DNA of 64,000 bases from CALMEC01 sp963765105 (GTDB lineage Bacteria > Actinomycetota > Thermoleophilia > Miltoncostaeales > Miltoncostaeaceae), in assembly GCA_963765105.1 (NCBI GenBank), contig CAVXUW010000004.1, positions 1,178,001 to 1,242,000 of the forward strand. Direction: 5' to 3'. Position numbers and translations under genes: made by a program. Each line of letters begins with the position of its first letter. Within the stretch, counting starts at the first letter, position 1. The notes beneath the pieces were generated by a model. It ran no database searches, was not told the origin of the DNA, and saw only the letters and a program-made list of their open reading frames with translations. Below, piece by piece: positions 1 to 7,520 of the stretch.

Positions 1-2
1 TG

Positions 3-839
3 CTCGGCGACTTTGTCGCCACCCGCTTCGACGTGGTCCTTGCGGCGTTGCTCACCGGCGTGGTGTGGTCGGGAGCGACAGGACGGTTTCGCCTGGCGTG
101 GGGCTTCCTCGCGGCCGGGGTGGCGCTCAAGTTGTCGCCCATCATCCTGGTGCCGGTGCTGGTGCTGTGGCACCGACGGTCTGCGGGTCGGGGTGAGGTG
201 GCGCGCGCTGGCGCGGTCGCAGCCGCCGCGGCAGCGGCAACGTTCATCCCGGCGCTCATTGCGTCGCCCTCCGGGTTGTGGGGGCTGTTTTCGTATCACC
301 TCGAACGGCCGCTTCAGATCGAGTCGCTCGGGTCGAGCTATCTGCTGGCGTTGAAATCGCTCGCCAGCACCAGTGTCACCGTGATCGACAGCTTCGGCAG
401 CCAGAACCTCTTCGGCAACGGCGCGCGCGTCATCTCGGCGATCTCCGCGGTGGCCGTGCTCGCCGCGATCACCGCGGTGGCGATGACCGCCGCACGACTG
501 GTGCGCGATCGCACCGATGCCGGTGACGTCGCACGGATCATGGTCACCGCCATCGCCGCCACATTGGCGGTGGCCATCGCTGCGGGCAAGGTCCTCTCGC
601 CCCAGTTCCTGGTGTGGCTGCTGCCCGCATGCTTGCTCGTGAGCGGACGCTACGGTCGTGCGGCTCTCGCCATCACTGTGGCCGCGCTCATTGCGACGCA
701 GGCCTATTTCCCTTTCCACTACTGGGACCTCGTTGCTCTCGACGACGGCGCTATCGCCACGTTGGTCGTGCGAAACGCCCTGCTCGTCGCCCTCGTCGCT
801 GCCGCATGGCCGCGAAGGCCCGCCCGCAGCGCCGTCTAG
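3..839 (+). CDS. Glycosyltransferase family 87 membrane protein (5' truncated)
   Basis: C-terminal part of a polytopic membrane protein whose reading frame is open to the window edge, so the true start lies outside. It reads LGDFVATRFDVVLAALL near the beginning, followed by ALKLSPIILVPVLVL, which matches the pattern of GT87 (DUF2029) polyprenol-phosphate-mannose dependent mannosyltransferases of actinobacteria. Several hydrophobic helices follow, with a conserved-type GKVLSPQFLVWLLP segment late in the protein. These enzymes extend envelope glycans or lipoglycans from the outer membrane face. Its last 4 bases overlap the convergent downstream gene. Family assignment is from pattern recognition; the substrate is unknown. 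Confidence 0.7.
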   Translation, partial: LGDFVATRFDVVLAALLTGVVWSGATGRFRLAWGFLAAGVALKLSPIILVPVLVLWHRRSAGRGEVARAGAVAAAAAAATFIPALIASPSGLWGLFSYHLERPLQIESLGSSYLLALKSLASTSVTVIDSFGSQNLFGNGARVISAISAVAVLAAITAVAMTAARLVRDRTDAGDVARIMVTAIAATLAVAIAAGKVLSPQFLVWLLPACLLVSGRYGRAALAITVAALIATQAYFPFHYWDLVALDDGAIATLVVRNALLVALVAAAWPRRPARSAV

Positions 840-1492
840 CGCCCGGGGCAGATAGCGGTCGGCGCGACGATGGCCGGTGCGGTGGGCGTCGCCGAGAACG
901 TCATCGTCACGGTGCTGTCACCAATCAGAGGCAGGTTCTTTGCATCCCGCGTCATGCGAACGACACGGAACGTCGCCGGATCGATGATGTACTCGAGCCG
1001 AAGGGTCACCGACTCAAGTGTCTGGTGGCCCACCAAGCGCCAGCCCGCGCTCGTACGGCGGGCCTTCTCGAAACGAACTCCCGTCGTGGGGATGACAGGA
1101 CCGCCGAGTCCCCGGCCGGTGGGAGGTCCACCAGCAGTCCAGCAGCCCCTGCCTTCGTAGGTGATCCAGATGCGGTCCGCGGTCACGATCGTCTGCAGCG
1201 GTCGGTCGCCGGGAACACCAACCTCCTCGGTGAGGCCGACCACCCGGCCGTCGTCCAGCTGGGTCACGCGCGTCGTTCTGAGGCGACTGAGTTCACCCGT
1301 TTGGGTCATGGTCCACGTAAAGCCGGGCACGTCCCTGTAGGCCGCGTTGACCTTCGCAGCAAGCTCCTGAGGATTCGACCCCGGAACCAGATACGGCCAG
1401 CACACGAGGGCAACCGCAGCTACGCCGATCACGATTGCGACCAGCGCGAGGGGCGAGGGGCGCCCTTGGGCGAATCGGCGAAAAGGAGCCAT
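836..1492 (-). CDS. Membrane-anchored LolA/LppX-like envelope protein
   Basis: A 218-residue protein with an N-terminal hydrophobic anchor (about residues 15-35, LALVAIVIGVAAVALVCW) and an extracytoplasmic domain. The domain opens with NPQELAAKVNAAYRDVPGFT and continues with alternating beta strands, including ITYEGRGCWTAG and LRLEYIIDPATFRVVRM. This resembles the half-barrel lipid-binding fold of LolA/LppX-type proteins, although no family-defining motif settles it. It lies 32 bases downstream of the ymdB-type gene on the same strand, so co-transcription is plausible. The function is not known. A secreted or anchored hydrophobic-ligand carrier is the best guess. Confidence 0.5.
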   Translation of the reverse strand: MAPFRRFAQGRPSPLALVAIVIGVAAVALVCWPYLVPGSNPQELAAKVNAAYRDVPGFTWTMTQTGELSRLRTTRVTQLDDGRVVGLTEEVGVPGDRPLQTIVTADRIWITYEGRGCWTAGGPPTGRGLGGPVIPTTGVRFEKARRTSAGWRLVGHQTLESVTLRLEYIIDPATFRVVRMTRDAKNLPLIGDSTVTMTFSATPTAPAIVAPTAICPGR

Positions 1493-1524
1493 CGAACGTG
1501 CATCGGCCCATGGCGCCGTCGGCT

Positions 1525-2325
1525 TTACGTCAGATCGACCGTGACCTGTTCGATCGACTCGGCCAAGCCGTCGGGGCGGATCGTGATGACGGCTCCCTGG
1601 ACCATGACCTCCTCCGTCGCGGGTTCGAAACGGGCGGAGGTGGAGGTCAGGAACCGTCGCAAGATGATGTCGCTGCGCACTCCGATGACCCCGCCGTGCG
1701 GGCCGGTCATGCCGAGGTCGGTGATGTAGGCGGTGCCGCCAGGCAGGACGCGCGCGTCGGCGGTGGGCACGTGGGTGTGGGTGCCCACCACGGCACTCAC
1801 GCGACCGTCGAGGTGGCGGCCGAGGGCCACCTTCTCGCTGGTGGCCTCGGCGTGAACGTCGACGACGATGAACTTGGTCTCACGGTGAGCGCGGTCCACC
1901 AGACCATCGATCACCGCGAACGGCGAGTGCGCGACGTCCATGAATACCGAGCCCATCACATTGATGACCGCAACCCGGTACCCGCCGGGAACATCGACGA
2001 CCGCGAACCCCCCACCCGGGCCGCGCACGGCAATGTTCTCGGGCCGCAGCACGCGGCGGTCACTCTCCAACACAGCGAAGAAGTCCGACTGGCGCAATGA
2101 GTGGTTGCCGCCCGTGAGCACGTCAACCCCGGCGGCGAGCAACTGGTTGGCCTGCTTGGCGCTGGTGCCCGAACCGCCCGCAGAGTTCTCGGCGTTGACG
2201 ATGACCATGTTGGGTCGGTGTCGCTCACGCAGCAGGGGCAGCTCGCCGAGCAGCGCCGCCAAACCCACCGATCCGAACACGTCCCCGATGACCAGGACAC
2301 GCAGGTGAGTCATGGGATCGGTCAT
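1525..2325 (-). CDS. YmdB-family metallophosphoesterase
   Basis: A 266-residue calcineurin-like phosphoesterase of the TIGR00282/YmdB family, whose characterised members hydrolyse 2',3'-cyclic nucleotides. Visible metal-site motifs are LVIGDVFG near the N-terminus, VNAENSAGG, GGNHS, VDVHAEATSEK and GTHTHVPTADARVLPGGTAY, followed by ITDLGMTGP. The metal-ligand Asp, Asn and His residues expected of the family are all present. Its start overlaps the stop of the upstream M23-like gene by 4 bases, so the two are probably translationally coupled. A second ATG four codons in (MTHLRVLVIGD) is an equally good start. Confidence 0.85.
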   Translation of the reverse strand: MTDPMTHLRVLVIGDVFGSVGLAALLGELPLLRERHRPNMVIVNAENSAGGSGTSAKQANQLLAAGVDVLTGGNHSLRQSDFFAVLESDRRVLRPENIAVRGPGGGFAVVDVPGGYRVAVINVMGSVFMDVAHSPFAVIDGLVDRAHRETKFIVVDVHAEATSEKVALGRHLDGRVSAVVGTHTHVPTADARVLPGGTAYITDLGMTGPHGGVIGVRSDIILRRFLTSTSARFEPATEEVMVQGAVITIRPDGLAESIEQVTVDLT

Positions 2326-3143
2326 TGACCGACCCGCACAACCTCCATGTGCACGTGGTTCCCGCCGTCGGAGGTGAACTTCGCGATCTCCGGCCGCGCG
2401 ACCTCGAGCAACTCCTTAACGTCGCGCACCTGGCCGATACATGTCACCCCGGCGGTCAACACCTGCCCGACGGTGGGCTTCGGAATGCCGGCCAACCCCT
2501 CGCATGCGCTCTGGACGTTCCGCTCGATCGGAATGGGATCGATGTGGCGCACACGCACCACGACATCGCTCGCAACGTCCGGAGTGATGTCGAGCTGGAA
2601 GCCGATGATCTTGCCGCGAACCATGTAGTCGGTGACCGCAGCAACCTTGCCGTCGACCGGGCTGTAGACGATGGTGTTGGGCGCCGCGGCAAGGTCGAGA
2701 GCCGCAGTTTCGGGCCCGGCCCGACCGGCCCCGGGGGCAACAGTGTGGTTCCACGACGCGTCGGGCGTGAGGCCAATGGCCTCGGCGTTGTCCACTGACC
2801 GGAACAGCGTGATACCAGCCTTGGTGCGATCGAGCGGGAGATGGAGTTGCACCGCGCCGGCGGTTGCGATGACGCGGTCCGGCGGGGGAACACCCAGGTC
2901 GAGGACCGACGCCGACACCGGTGACGCCACCGCCCCCAGATCGTCGCCACCACTCGACTGGGAGCGTGAAACGACCACCGCGATGGCGGAGATTAGGAGG
3001 AGAAGCGCCGCAGAAGCTACGGCGGTCCTTCGACGTTGGGCTCGTGCGTCACGTGCCGGTCGTCGGCGCGTGGGCTCGAGCCGGTCACGTGCGACGGCAG
3101 CCACGACGCGAGAGGCTAGCGCACCCGCCGGTCGGAACGCCAC
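2322..3143 (-). CDS. Anchored protein with degenerate M23/LytM-like domain
   Basis: A 273-residue protein with an Arg-rich cytoplasmic tail, one transmembrane helix (about residues 40-60) and an extracytoplasmic region. The C-terminal half carries the signature of the M23 peptidase beta-barrel: NTIVYSPVDGKVAAV, then VVRVRHIDP, a VGQVLTAGVTCIGQV turn, and a terminal GNHVHMEVVRVG. The HxH and single-H positions partly fit zinc ligands, but the usual catalytic HxxxD motif is not evident. It may therefore be an inactive peptidoglycan-binding relative. It is coupled to the downstream ymdB-type gene. Confidence 0.55.
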   Translation of the reverse strand: MAFRPAGALASRVVAAVARDRLEPTRRRPARDARAQRRRTAVASAALLLLISAIAVVVSRSQSSGGDDLGAVASPVSASVLDLGVPPPDRVIATAGAVQLHLPLDRTKAGITLFRSVDNAEAIGLTPDASWNHTVAPGAGRAGPETAALDLAAAPNTIVYSPVDGKVAAVTDYMVRGKIIGFQLDITPDVASDVVVRVRHIDPIPIERNVQSACEGLAGIPKPTVGQVLTAGVTCIGQVRDVKELLEVARPEIAKFTSDGGNHVHMEVVRVGQ

Positions 3144-3154
3144 CCTCGCCGTTG

Positions 3155-3160
3155 TAGGAT
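3155..3160 (+). promoter_or_regulatory. Putative -10 box (TAGGAT)
   Basis: TAGGAT fits the TANNNT consensus of actinobacterial primary sigma factors. It lies 7 bases before an ATG at 3168 that opens a 12-codon mini-ORF, so the transcript could be leaderless. The matching -35 (TCGGAA at 3132-3137, 17-base spacer) is weak. It is in the short divergent gap between the M23-like gene and the ABC exporter operon. Confidence 0.35.
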
Positions 3161-3167
3161 TCGTTGA

Positions 3168-3206
3168 ATGAGCAGGCTGCTTACCGTCGAATCGTCACGC
3201 CAATGA
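3168..3206 (+). CDS. 12-codon mini-ORF coupled to the ABC exporter
   Basis: Reads MSRLLTVESSRQ then TGA. The stop overlaps the ATG of the ABC ATPase gene by four bases (ATGA), the arrangement used for translational coupling. The mini-ORF starts 7 bases after the TAGGAT hexamer, which suggests leaderless translation. No family is recognised. It may be a leader peptide or a chance reading frame. The same geometry recurs upstream of hipB at 38978-39007, which is the main reason to list it. Confidence 0.3.
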   Translation: MSRLLTVESSRQ

Positions 3207-3940
3207 GTCGTGCGAACGGCACGATCCTGCTCGGTTCGGGCCTCTCGAAACGATTCCGACGGGTCGACGCCTTGGACCGCGTCGACATCGAGCTCGCGGC
3301 CGGGGAGTCGGTTGCCCTGATCGGCCCCAACGGAGCCGGCAAGACGACGCTTCTGCGCATCCTGGCCGGGGTTTTCCCGCCGACGGGTGGTGAGGTCGGT
3401 ACCGACCTCACCACTGACCGCGCTCGCGTGGGATGGGTGCCGCACGAGCCCGCGTTGTACCGTCGGCTCACCACTCGTGAGAACCTCCGGCTGTTTGCCG
3501 CGCTGGAAAATCCGGGCGAAACGCACACTTTTGCCGACGAACTGCTTGCCCGCGCCGACCTGGAGCGTTTCGCCGACCAGCCCGCCGCGGAGCTTTCAAG
3601 CGGCACCATGCAGCGGCTCAACCTGGCCATCGCAATTGCCGGGCGGCCCGACGTTCTATTGCTCGATGAACCAACCGCGACGCTAAGCCCCGACCAGGTG
3701 CATCGACTGTGGGCATGGCTCGACCAGCTTCGTGAGGACGACGGGATGGCGATCCTGTTCTCCACGCAGTCGGTGGACGAGGCCGCGCGACATGCGCAGC
3801 GGATGATCGTTCTGAATAGTGGACGTGTGGTGTTTGGCGGCACCACCGCCGAGCTGATCGCCGCCCATGGCGACCCCAACGCTTCCGTGACCGACGCCGC
3901 CGAGGCCGCCTTCCTCAACCTGGTGGGCTCCCCCGCGTGA
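3203..3940 (+). CDS. ABC transporter ATP-binding protein (DRA/CcmA type)
   Basis: A 245-residue nucleotide-binding domain with Walker A GPNGAGKTT, a signature motif in the form LSSGTMQR instead of LSGGQ, and Walker B VLLLDEPTATLSP. The switch histidine expected after the H-loop beta strand (STH) is replaced by Gln (FSTQSVDEA), which usually lowers ATP turnover. I chose the ATG at 3203 because it overlaps the mini-ORF stop; a TTG at 3164 in the same frame is an alternative. The gene overlaps its permease by 4 bases, so the pair forms an ABC-2 exporter. Substrate unknown. Confidence 0.85.
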   Translation: MSRANGTILLGSGLSKRFRRVDALDRVDIELAAGESVALIGPNGAGKTTLLRILAGVFPPTGGEVGTDLTTDRARVGWVPHEPALYRRLTTRENLRLFAALENPGETHTFADELLARADLERFADQPAAELSSGTMQRLNLAIAIAGRPDVLLLDEPTATLSPDQVHRLWAWLDQLREDDGMAILFSTQSVDEAARHAQRMIVLNSGRVVFGGTTAELIAAHGDPNASVTDAAEAAFLNLVGSPA

Positions 3941-5280
3941 CGGGCTTCAGACGCCTCCTTGTCAAGGACCTTCGCCTGCTCCTGCGCAGCAAGGGGCTGA
4001 TTGCCGTGCTCGTCGGCTACCCCTTGGTGGTGGCCGGTTTGGTGGCGGTGGCCCTGCAGGGCGGCGAGCGACGACCCGCGATCGCCTTCGTCAACAACGA
4101 CACCAGCAACCGCACCGTGAGGGTTGGCGACGAACGGCTGGGTGTCAGTGACTACCAGCAGCGCCTGGCCCGGGAGGTCGACCTCAAAGTGCTGAGCGCG
4201 GCCGCCGCTCAGCGTGCGCTCGATGCGGGACAAGTAAGCGCCGTGATTACGTTGCCCAACGGGTTCATCCGCGATCTGCAATCGGGGATTCGCGCCCCCA
4301 CGATCACGGTGACATCGAGCACCCGCTCGCCGATCGAGTCGCAGTCCATCGCGCGACGGCTCGAGTCATCGGTGTACCGCTTCAACCAGTCCCTGTCGGC
4401 CACCTACGTCACCCAGACGCTCGAGCTGGTGCGCATCGTGATCGACGGAGGAAAGATTGCTGCGTTTACTCGCACGGGTGACATCCTGGGCTTGAAGCGC
4501 AGTGAGGTGCTCGTGCGCGAGCTTCAGGCGACGCTCATACAACAGGGACAACGTGCCGTCGCCACGCGCATGGATCCGCTGCTCAACTTCATCATCGAGG
4601 CCTCTGCCAACCTCGACCTGGCTGACCAGGCCGCCACCGCCATCAGCAAGCCGATTGAGCTCAAGCTCCCTGCTCCCGCCTCGGGGCGCGAACCGTTGTC
4701 GTCCTACGGCTTCGCCGGCGCGCTGCTGGTGAGCCTGGCCCTACTCGGGGTGCTCCTTGGCGCAGCGGGCCTGGCATCGGAGCGTGAGGACCACACCCTC
4801 AGCCGGTTGCGCCGCGGGCTGGTGCGGATCGAGACGGTGGTGGGTGAGAAAGTGGTCCTCGCGGCCATCGTCAGCACCACCGTTGGTCTGATCCTGTTGG
4901 TGGTGGTGAAGGTGGCGACATCGCTCGCCATTGGTCGCTGGGCGCTCTGGCTGCCCGCGCTCGTCGTCGCGGGGATGGCGTTTGCCGGGTTCGGCGTGCT
5001 CATCGGCGCCCTGGCCCGCGAAACGCGCACCGCGCTTCTGGCCGCGCTCATGATCGCCCTGCCCTTGATCTTCCTCGGGCTGTTTACACAGAGCGCCGCG
5101 GCGAGCAGAATGAGCGACGTGTTCGCATTCGGCCCGGCGTTCCGCGTGTTCCAATCACTCATTGTGGAGCCGACCGTCGACACGGCTGCCCTCGCGGCCC
5201 GTCTGGGTCAGCTCGCGCTTCTGGCCGCCATCTCCACGGGCGCCGCGGCCGTGGTTCTGCGCCGACGGGTTGAGACATGA
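3937..5280 (+). CDS. ABC-2 type transporter permease
   Basis: A 447-residue membrane protein. One helix near residues 22-42 is followed by a large extracytoplasmic domain (about residues 45-260) and then five or six hydrophobic helices, the architecture of ABC-2 (ABC2_membrane_3) exporter permeases. The soluble loop reads RPAIAFVNNDTSN and VITLPNGFIRDLQSG, typical of YhgE/NatB-like and DrrB-like exporters. It begins within the stop of the ATPase gene (GTGA) and ends inside the start of a small helical gene (ATGA), so the three form a tight operon. The cargo cannot be read from sequence. Confidence 0.85.
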   Translation: MTGFRRLLVKDLRLLLRSKGLIAVLVGYPLVVAGLVAVALQGGERRPAIAFVNNDTSNRTVRVGDERLGVSDYQQRLAREVDLKVLSAAAAQRALDAGQVSAVITLPNGFIRDLQSGIRAPTITVTSSTRSPIESQSIARRLESSVYRFNQSLSATYVTQTLELVRIVIDGGKIAAFTRTGDILGLKRSEVLVRELQATLIQQGQRAVATRMDPLLNFIIEASANLDLADQAATAISKPIELKLPAPASGREPLSSYGFAGALLVSLALLGVLLGAAGLASEREDHTLSRLRRGLVRIETVVGEKVVLAAIVSTTVGLILLVVVKVATSLAIGRWALWLPALVVAGMAFAGFGVLIGALARETRTALLAALMIALPLIFLGLFTQSAAASRMSDVFAFGPAFRVFQSLIVEPTVDTAALAARLGQLALLAAISTGAAAVVLRRRVET

Positions 5281-5555
5281 ACGACCGCCACTCTGACCTT
5301 CTGGGTCGCGCCGCAGATGAAGCGAACCGCTTGGTGGAACGTGTCGACGAGCTCACCGAGGCGCTCTCCATCGCCGAGGCCCAGCACACGCTCGTGGCCG
5401 ACTGGCCCGAAGGACGCATCGACCTCGTGCGCTCCGGCCTGCAAAAGGAGCGTTTCGCCGACGTGGCCGGTTACCGTGCCGAGCTGGAACGGGCCGAGGC
5501 CGAGCTCATGGCCGTCCAGGAACTGCGCCGCCGCCTGGCCGGAGAACACACCTAG
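5277..5555 (+). CDS. Small coiled-coil protein of the ABC exporter operon
   Basis: A 92-residue, almost entirely helical, charged protein without signal peptide or membrane helix. Heptad-like stretches include ANRLVERVDELTEALSIAEA and YRAELERAEAELMAVQELRR. It overlaps the permease stop by four bases and is the last gene of the exporter operon, so its product is likely made together with the transporter. No family was recognised. It could be a cytosolic accessory or regulator of the exporter, but nothing in the sequence proves this. Confidence 0.65.
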   Translation: MNDRHSDLLGRAADEANRLVERVDELTEALSIAEAQHTLVADWPEGRIDLVRSGLQKERFADVAGYRAELERAEAELMAVQELRRRLAGEHT

Positions 5556-5589
5556 ACCCGCCGCGTTCCTTGGCACAGCGAGGGGCGGG

Positions 5590-6195
5590 TCACGACGTGG
5601 ACCGAGGCGGCCCCGTGAACGTGCACAGCTCCTCCAGCGCATCGGCGAGTTGGGATCGGTACTCATCCGGGGTGATGCCCACCGCGCCGAAGCGTGATGT
5701 GTGAGCGGAGACCATCTGAATATCCCAGAGCGTAAATCCGCGCTCGGCCAGGTGGTGGTGGGTGGCGACGAGCGCGGCGTTGCCGGCGTTGGCAACACGG
5801 TGAAACATGCTCTCACTGGTAAACAGGCCACCCATCGCCACGCCAAAGAGGCCGCCGACCAGGTGGCCGTGCAACCACACCTCCACGCTGTGTGCCCAGC
5901 CGATTCGATGGAGTTCGCGATAGACGTTCGCCAAGCGCGGGGTGAGCCACAGGCCACCCAGGCGTTCACCGCCGCAGGAGTCGATGGTCTGAGAGAACGC
6001 CGAGTCGATGCGTATCTCAAAACCGGCGTCGCGCAGTGCCCGCGCCACCGACCGTGGCTCGCGAAAGCCGTCCATGGGGATGACCGCCCGTGGATCGCAT
6101 TCGTAGAAGGCGACGCGACCGTCCACATCCATGGGGAACCACCCGGCCGCGTAGGCGGCCAGAAATTCGTCGGTGGGTGGCAGGCGGCGGCTCAT
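5590..6195 (-). CDS. aat: Leucyl/phenylalanyl-tRNA--protein transferase
   Basis: A 201-residue member of the Aat family, which adds Leu or Phe from aminoacyl-tRNA to N-terminal Arg/Lys of proteins to mark them for ClpS/ClpAP(CP) degradation. Family landmarks include FLAAYAAGWFP, a CDPRAVIPMDGF segment, IGWAHSVEVW, LVGGLFGVAMGG, SESMFHRVANAGNAAL, LWDIQMVSAHTSRFGA and a final DEYRSQL. The start at 6195 follows a GGGG stretch. An in-frame extension upstream to 6672 is compositionally unlike Aat and was rejected. The protein is about 30 residues shorter at the N-terminus than E. coli Aat. Confidence 0.9.
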   Translation of the reverse strand: MSRRLPPTDEFLAAYAAGWFPMDVDGRVAFYECDPRAVIPMDGFREPRSVARALRDAGFEIRIDSAFSQTIDSCGGERLGGLWLTPRLANVYRELHRIGWAHSVEVWLHGHLVGGLFGVAMGGLFTSESMFHRVANAGNAALVATHHHLAERGFTLWDIQMVSAHTSRFGAVGITPDEYRSQLADALEELCTFTGPPRSTS

Positions 6196-6498
6196 CCCCG
6201 GATTGTGTCCCCCGTTGGTTCGGGCGGGTGTCCCGAACCGGCTCGGGTTGTGGCGTTCCCAGACGGTGCCAACGGTACACCCGCCGAGACGGCTAAGTAT
6301 GAAACTTCCGCCGCAAGCTGGCGTGTTCCGCAGGTTCGTTCCGGGGCACTCACCGATGCGTTGGGCCCGGGTCGCGGTGGCTCGGACGCGCCCTCCCCCA
6401 GGCTTCGCGTGCGCCGTCGAACGATCCTTCCCTGGCGACCGGCAGCTCGGGCACAAGGGCCGTCCACGAGACATCCTCTGAGCAAACGACAGTGAGCG

Positions 6499-7136
6499 TG
6501 TTTCACGGTCGTTCGGGCTCGGTCGAGGACCGGCGGCCAAGCCACGCTCACACTCAACCTCAATGCCCCGCCCCCGGGGCGGGGAGCCTGACCGCGGAGG
6601 TTGCGCTCTCGCCGGTGCGCGACCCGGACTCCACCCCCGGTGACGGCGCCGCCGGCCAAGACGACCGCGCAACGGTCGCGATCACGGTCCCCGGCCGCAG
6701 TCGTGCTCTGCGATGGACGTCCCGCGACGATCATCGGCACTCCCGGCCCGGACACCCTCACCGGAAAGACAGGACCGGATGTGATCGCCGCCCTCGCCGG
6801 TAACGACACCGTCCGTGGCCTCAGTGGCGATGACCGCATCTGCCTGGGCACCGGAACGACCGTGCCCTGGCAGCCTCCGGCGCCGATCGTGTACTCGGGG
6901 AAGCCGGTAACGACACCATCACCCTCGGACGCGGAAACGACACCGCCCTCGGCGGAACGGGCAACGACCTGATCGACGGCGGGGCAGGCAACGACCGGAT
7001 TACCGGGGGACGGGGCAACGACCGTCTGACCGGGGGCCTCGGCCGCGACACACTCACCGGAGGAGCAGGACGCGAAACCACCAACGGGGGAGCCGGACGC
7101 GACACCTGCACCGCCGAAACACGCACCTTCTGCTGA
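6499..7136 (+). pseudogene. Frameshifted DUF11/RTX (hemolysin-type calcium-binding) surface protein
   Basis: The reading frame alternates between two phases. Segment one (6529-6588) reads TGGQATLTLNLNAPPPG. Segment two (about 6585-6690) reads SLTAEVALSPVRDPDSTPG then GAAGQDDRATVAITVPG, the end of a DUF11 adhesion-type domain. Segment three (about 6690-6855) returns to the first phase with VVLCDGRPATIIGTPGPDTL and GNDTVRGLSGDDRICLGTG. Segment four (6856-7136) is again shifted: ALAASGADRVLGEAGNDTI, then GGTGNDLIDGGAGNDRITGG and so on to the stop at 7134. Together they would make a DUF11 plus about ten GGxGxDxL calcium-binding nonapeptides. Each junction needs one inserted or missing base in a G/C or A run. 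The 5' end is not recognisable. Decay and consensus error are both possible. Confidence 0.75.
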
Positions 7137-7184
7137 ACCGACAGCGAAACCGTCCAGGCGAGACAACCGCCCGGACGGCGTTCC

Positions 7185-7448
7185 CTACCCGCCCAGACGG
7201 CGGTCCGGGCCGATGGCGCCGAAACGTGCCGTGGCGCCACGCACGTGCGCTTGGCGAAAAAGCTGGGTGACCAGCTCCTCTCGCTCCTCGCGGGAGAGTT
7301 CCTCAAGCTGGCGCACCTGGTCGGCTGATACCGAGACGTCGGACGCGTCGGCCAACGCGCGCAACGGGTCATCGATCAAGGCGATACGGAACGTCTCGTC
7401 GGCCACCTCGCGGGTCCATAGCGTGGGTGTGTTCGGGTCCGCTGACAT
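7185..7448 (-). CDS. Small NHLP/Franean1_4349-like leader-type protein
   Basis: An 87-residue protein with a good Shine-Dalgarno (GGAGGG, 5 bases before the ATG at 7448). Its body, WTREVADETFRIALIDDPLR then ALADASDVSVSADQVRQLEE, resembles the short helical leaders of nitrile-hydratase-like (NHLP) and Franean1_4349-type putative RiPP precursors, where D-x-x-F-R-x-x-L-x-x-D-P is typical. The tail (GATARFGAIGPDRRLGG) is Gly/Arg rich and lacks Cys, Ser or Thr clusters. No RiPP-modifying enzyme is nearby, and it is divergent from hemB. It may be a stand-alone small protein of that fold rather than a precursor. Confidence 0.6.
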   Translation of the reverse strand: MSADPNTPTLWTREVADETFRIALIDDPLRALADASDVSVSADQVRQLEELSREEREELVTQLFRQAHVRGATARFGAIGPDRRLGG

Positions 7449-7506
7449 CCGCCCTCCATTCGGCCCCGACCGGCGTCCTTGTGTCAGTCGGTGACACGAC
7501 GAACGG

Positions 7507-7512
7507 TACACT
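7507..7512 (+). promoter_or_regulatory. Putative -10 box of hemB (TACACT)
   Basis: TACACT ends 8 bases before the GTG at 7521 (5 before the GTG at 7518), which fits leaderless or very short-leader transcription. The GGAGG at 7514-7518 is too close to either GTG to be an efficient ribosome-binding site. No clear -35 is visible. Confidence 0.35.
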
Positions 7513-7520
7513 CGGAGGTG

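Noticed and set aside
3181..4281. Long minus-strand open frame opposite the ABC ATPase gene
   Set aside because: High GC produces long antisense frames. This one is Arg/Ser-rich, has no domain, and is fully opposite a gene with intact ABC motifs.
6196..6672. N-terminal extension that would make Aat 360 residues long
   Set aside because: Composition is Arg/Pro/Gly-rich without similarity to Aat, and the same DNA partly belongs to the plus-strand DUF11 remnant. The family-typical start is at 6195.
6900..7136. RTX-coding tandem nonapeptides considered as a DNA repeat or CRISPR-like array
   Set aside because: The periodicity follows 27-base protein repeats with degenerate DNA sequence; there are no identical repeats with unique spacers.
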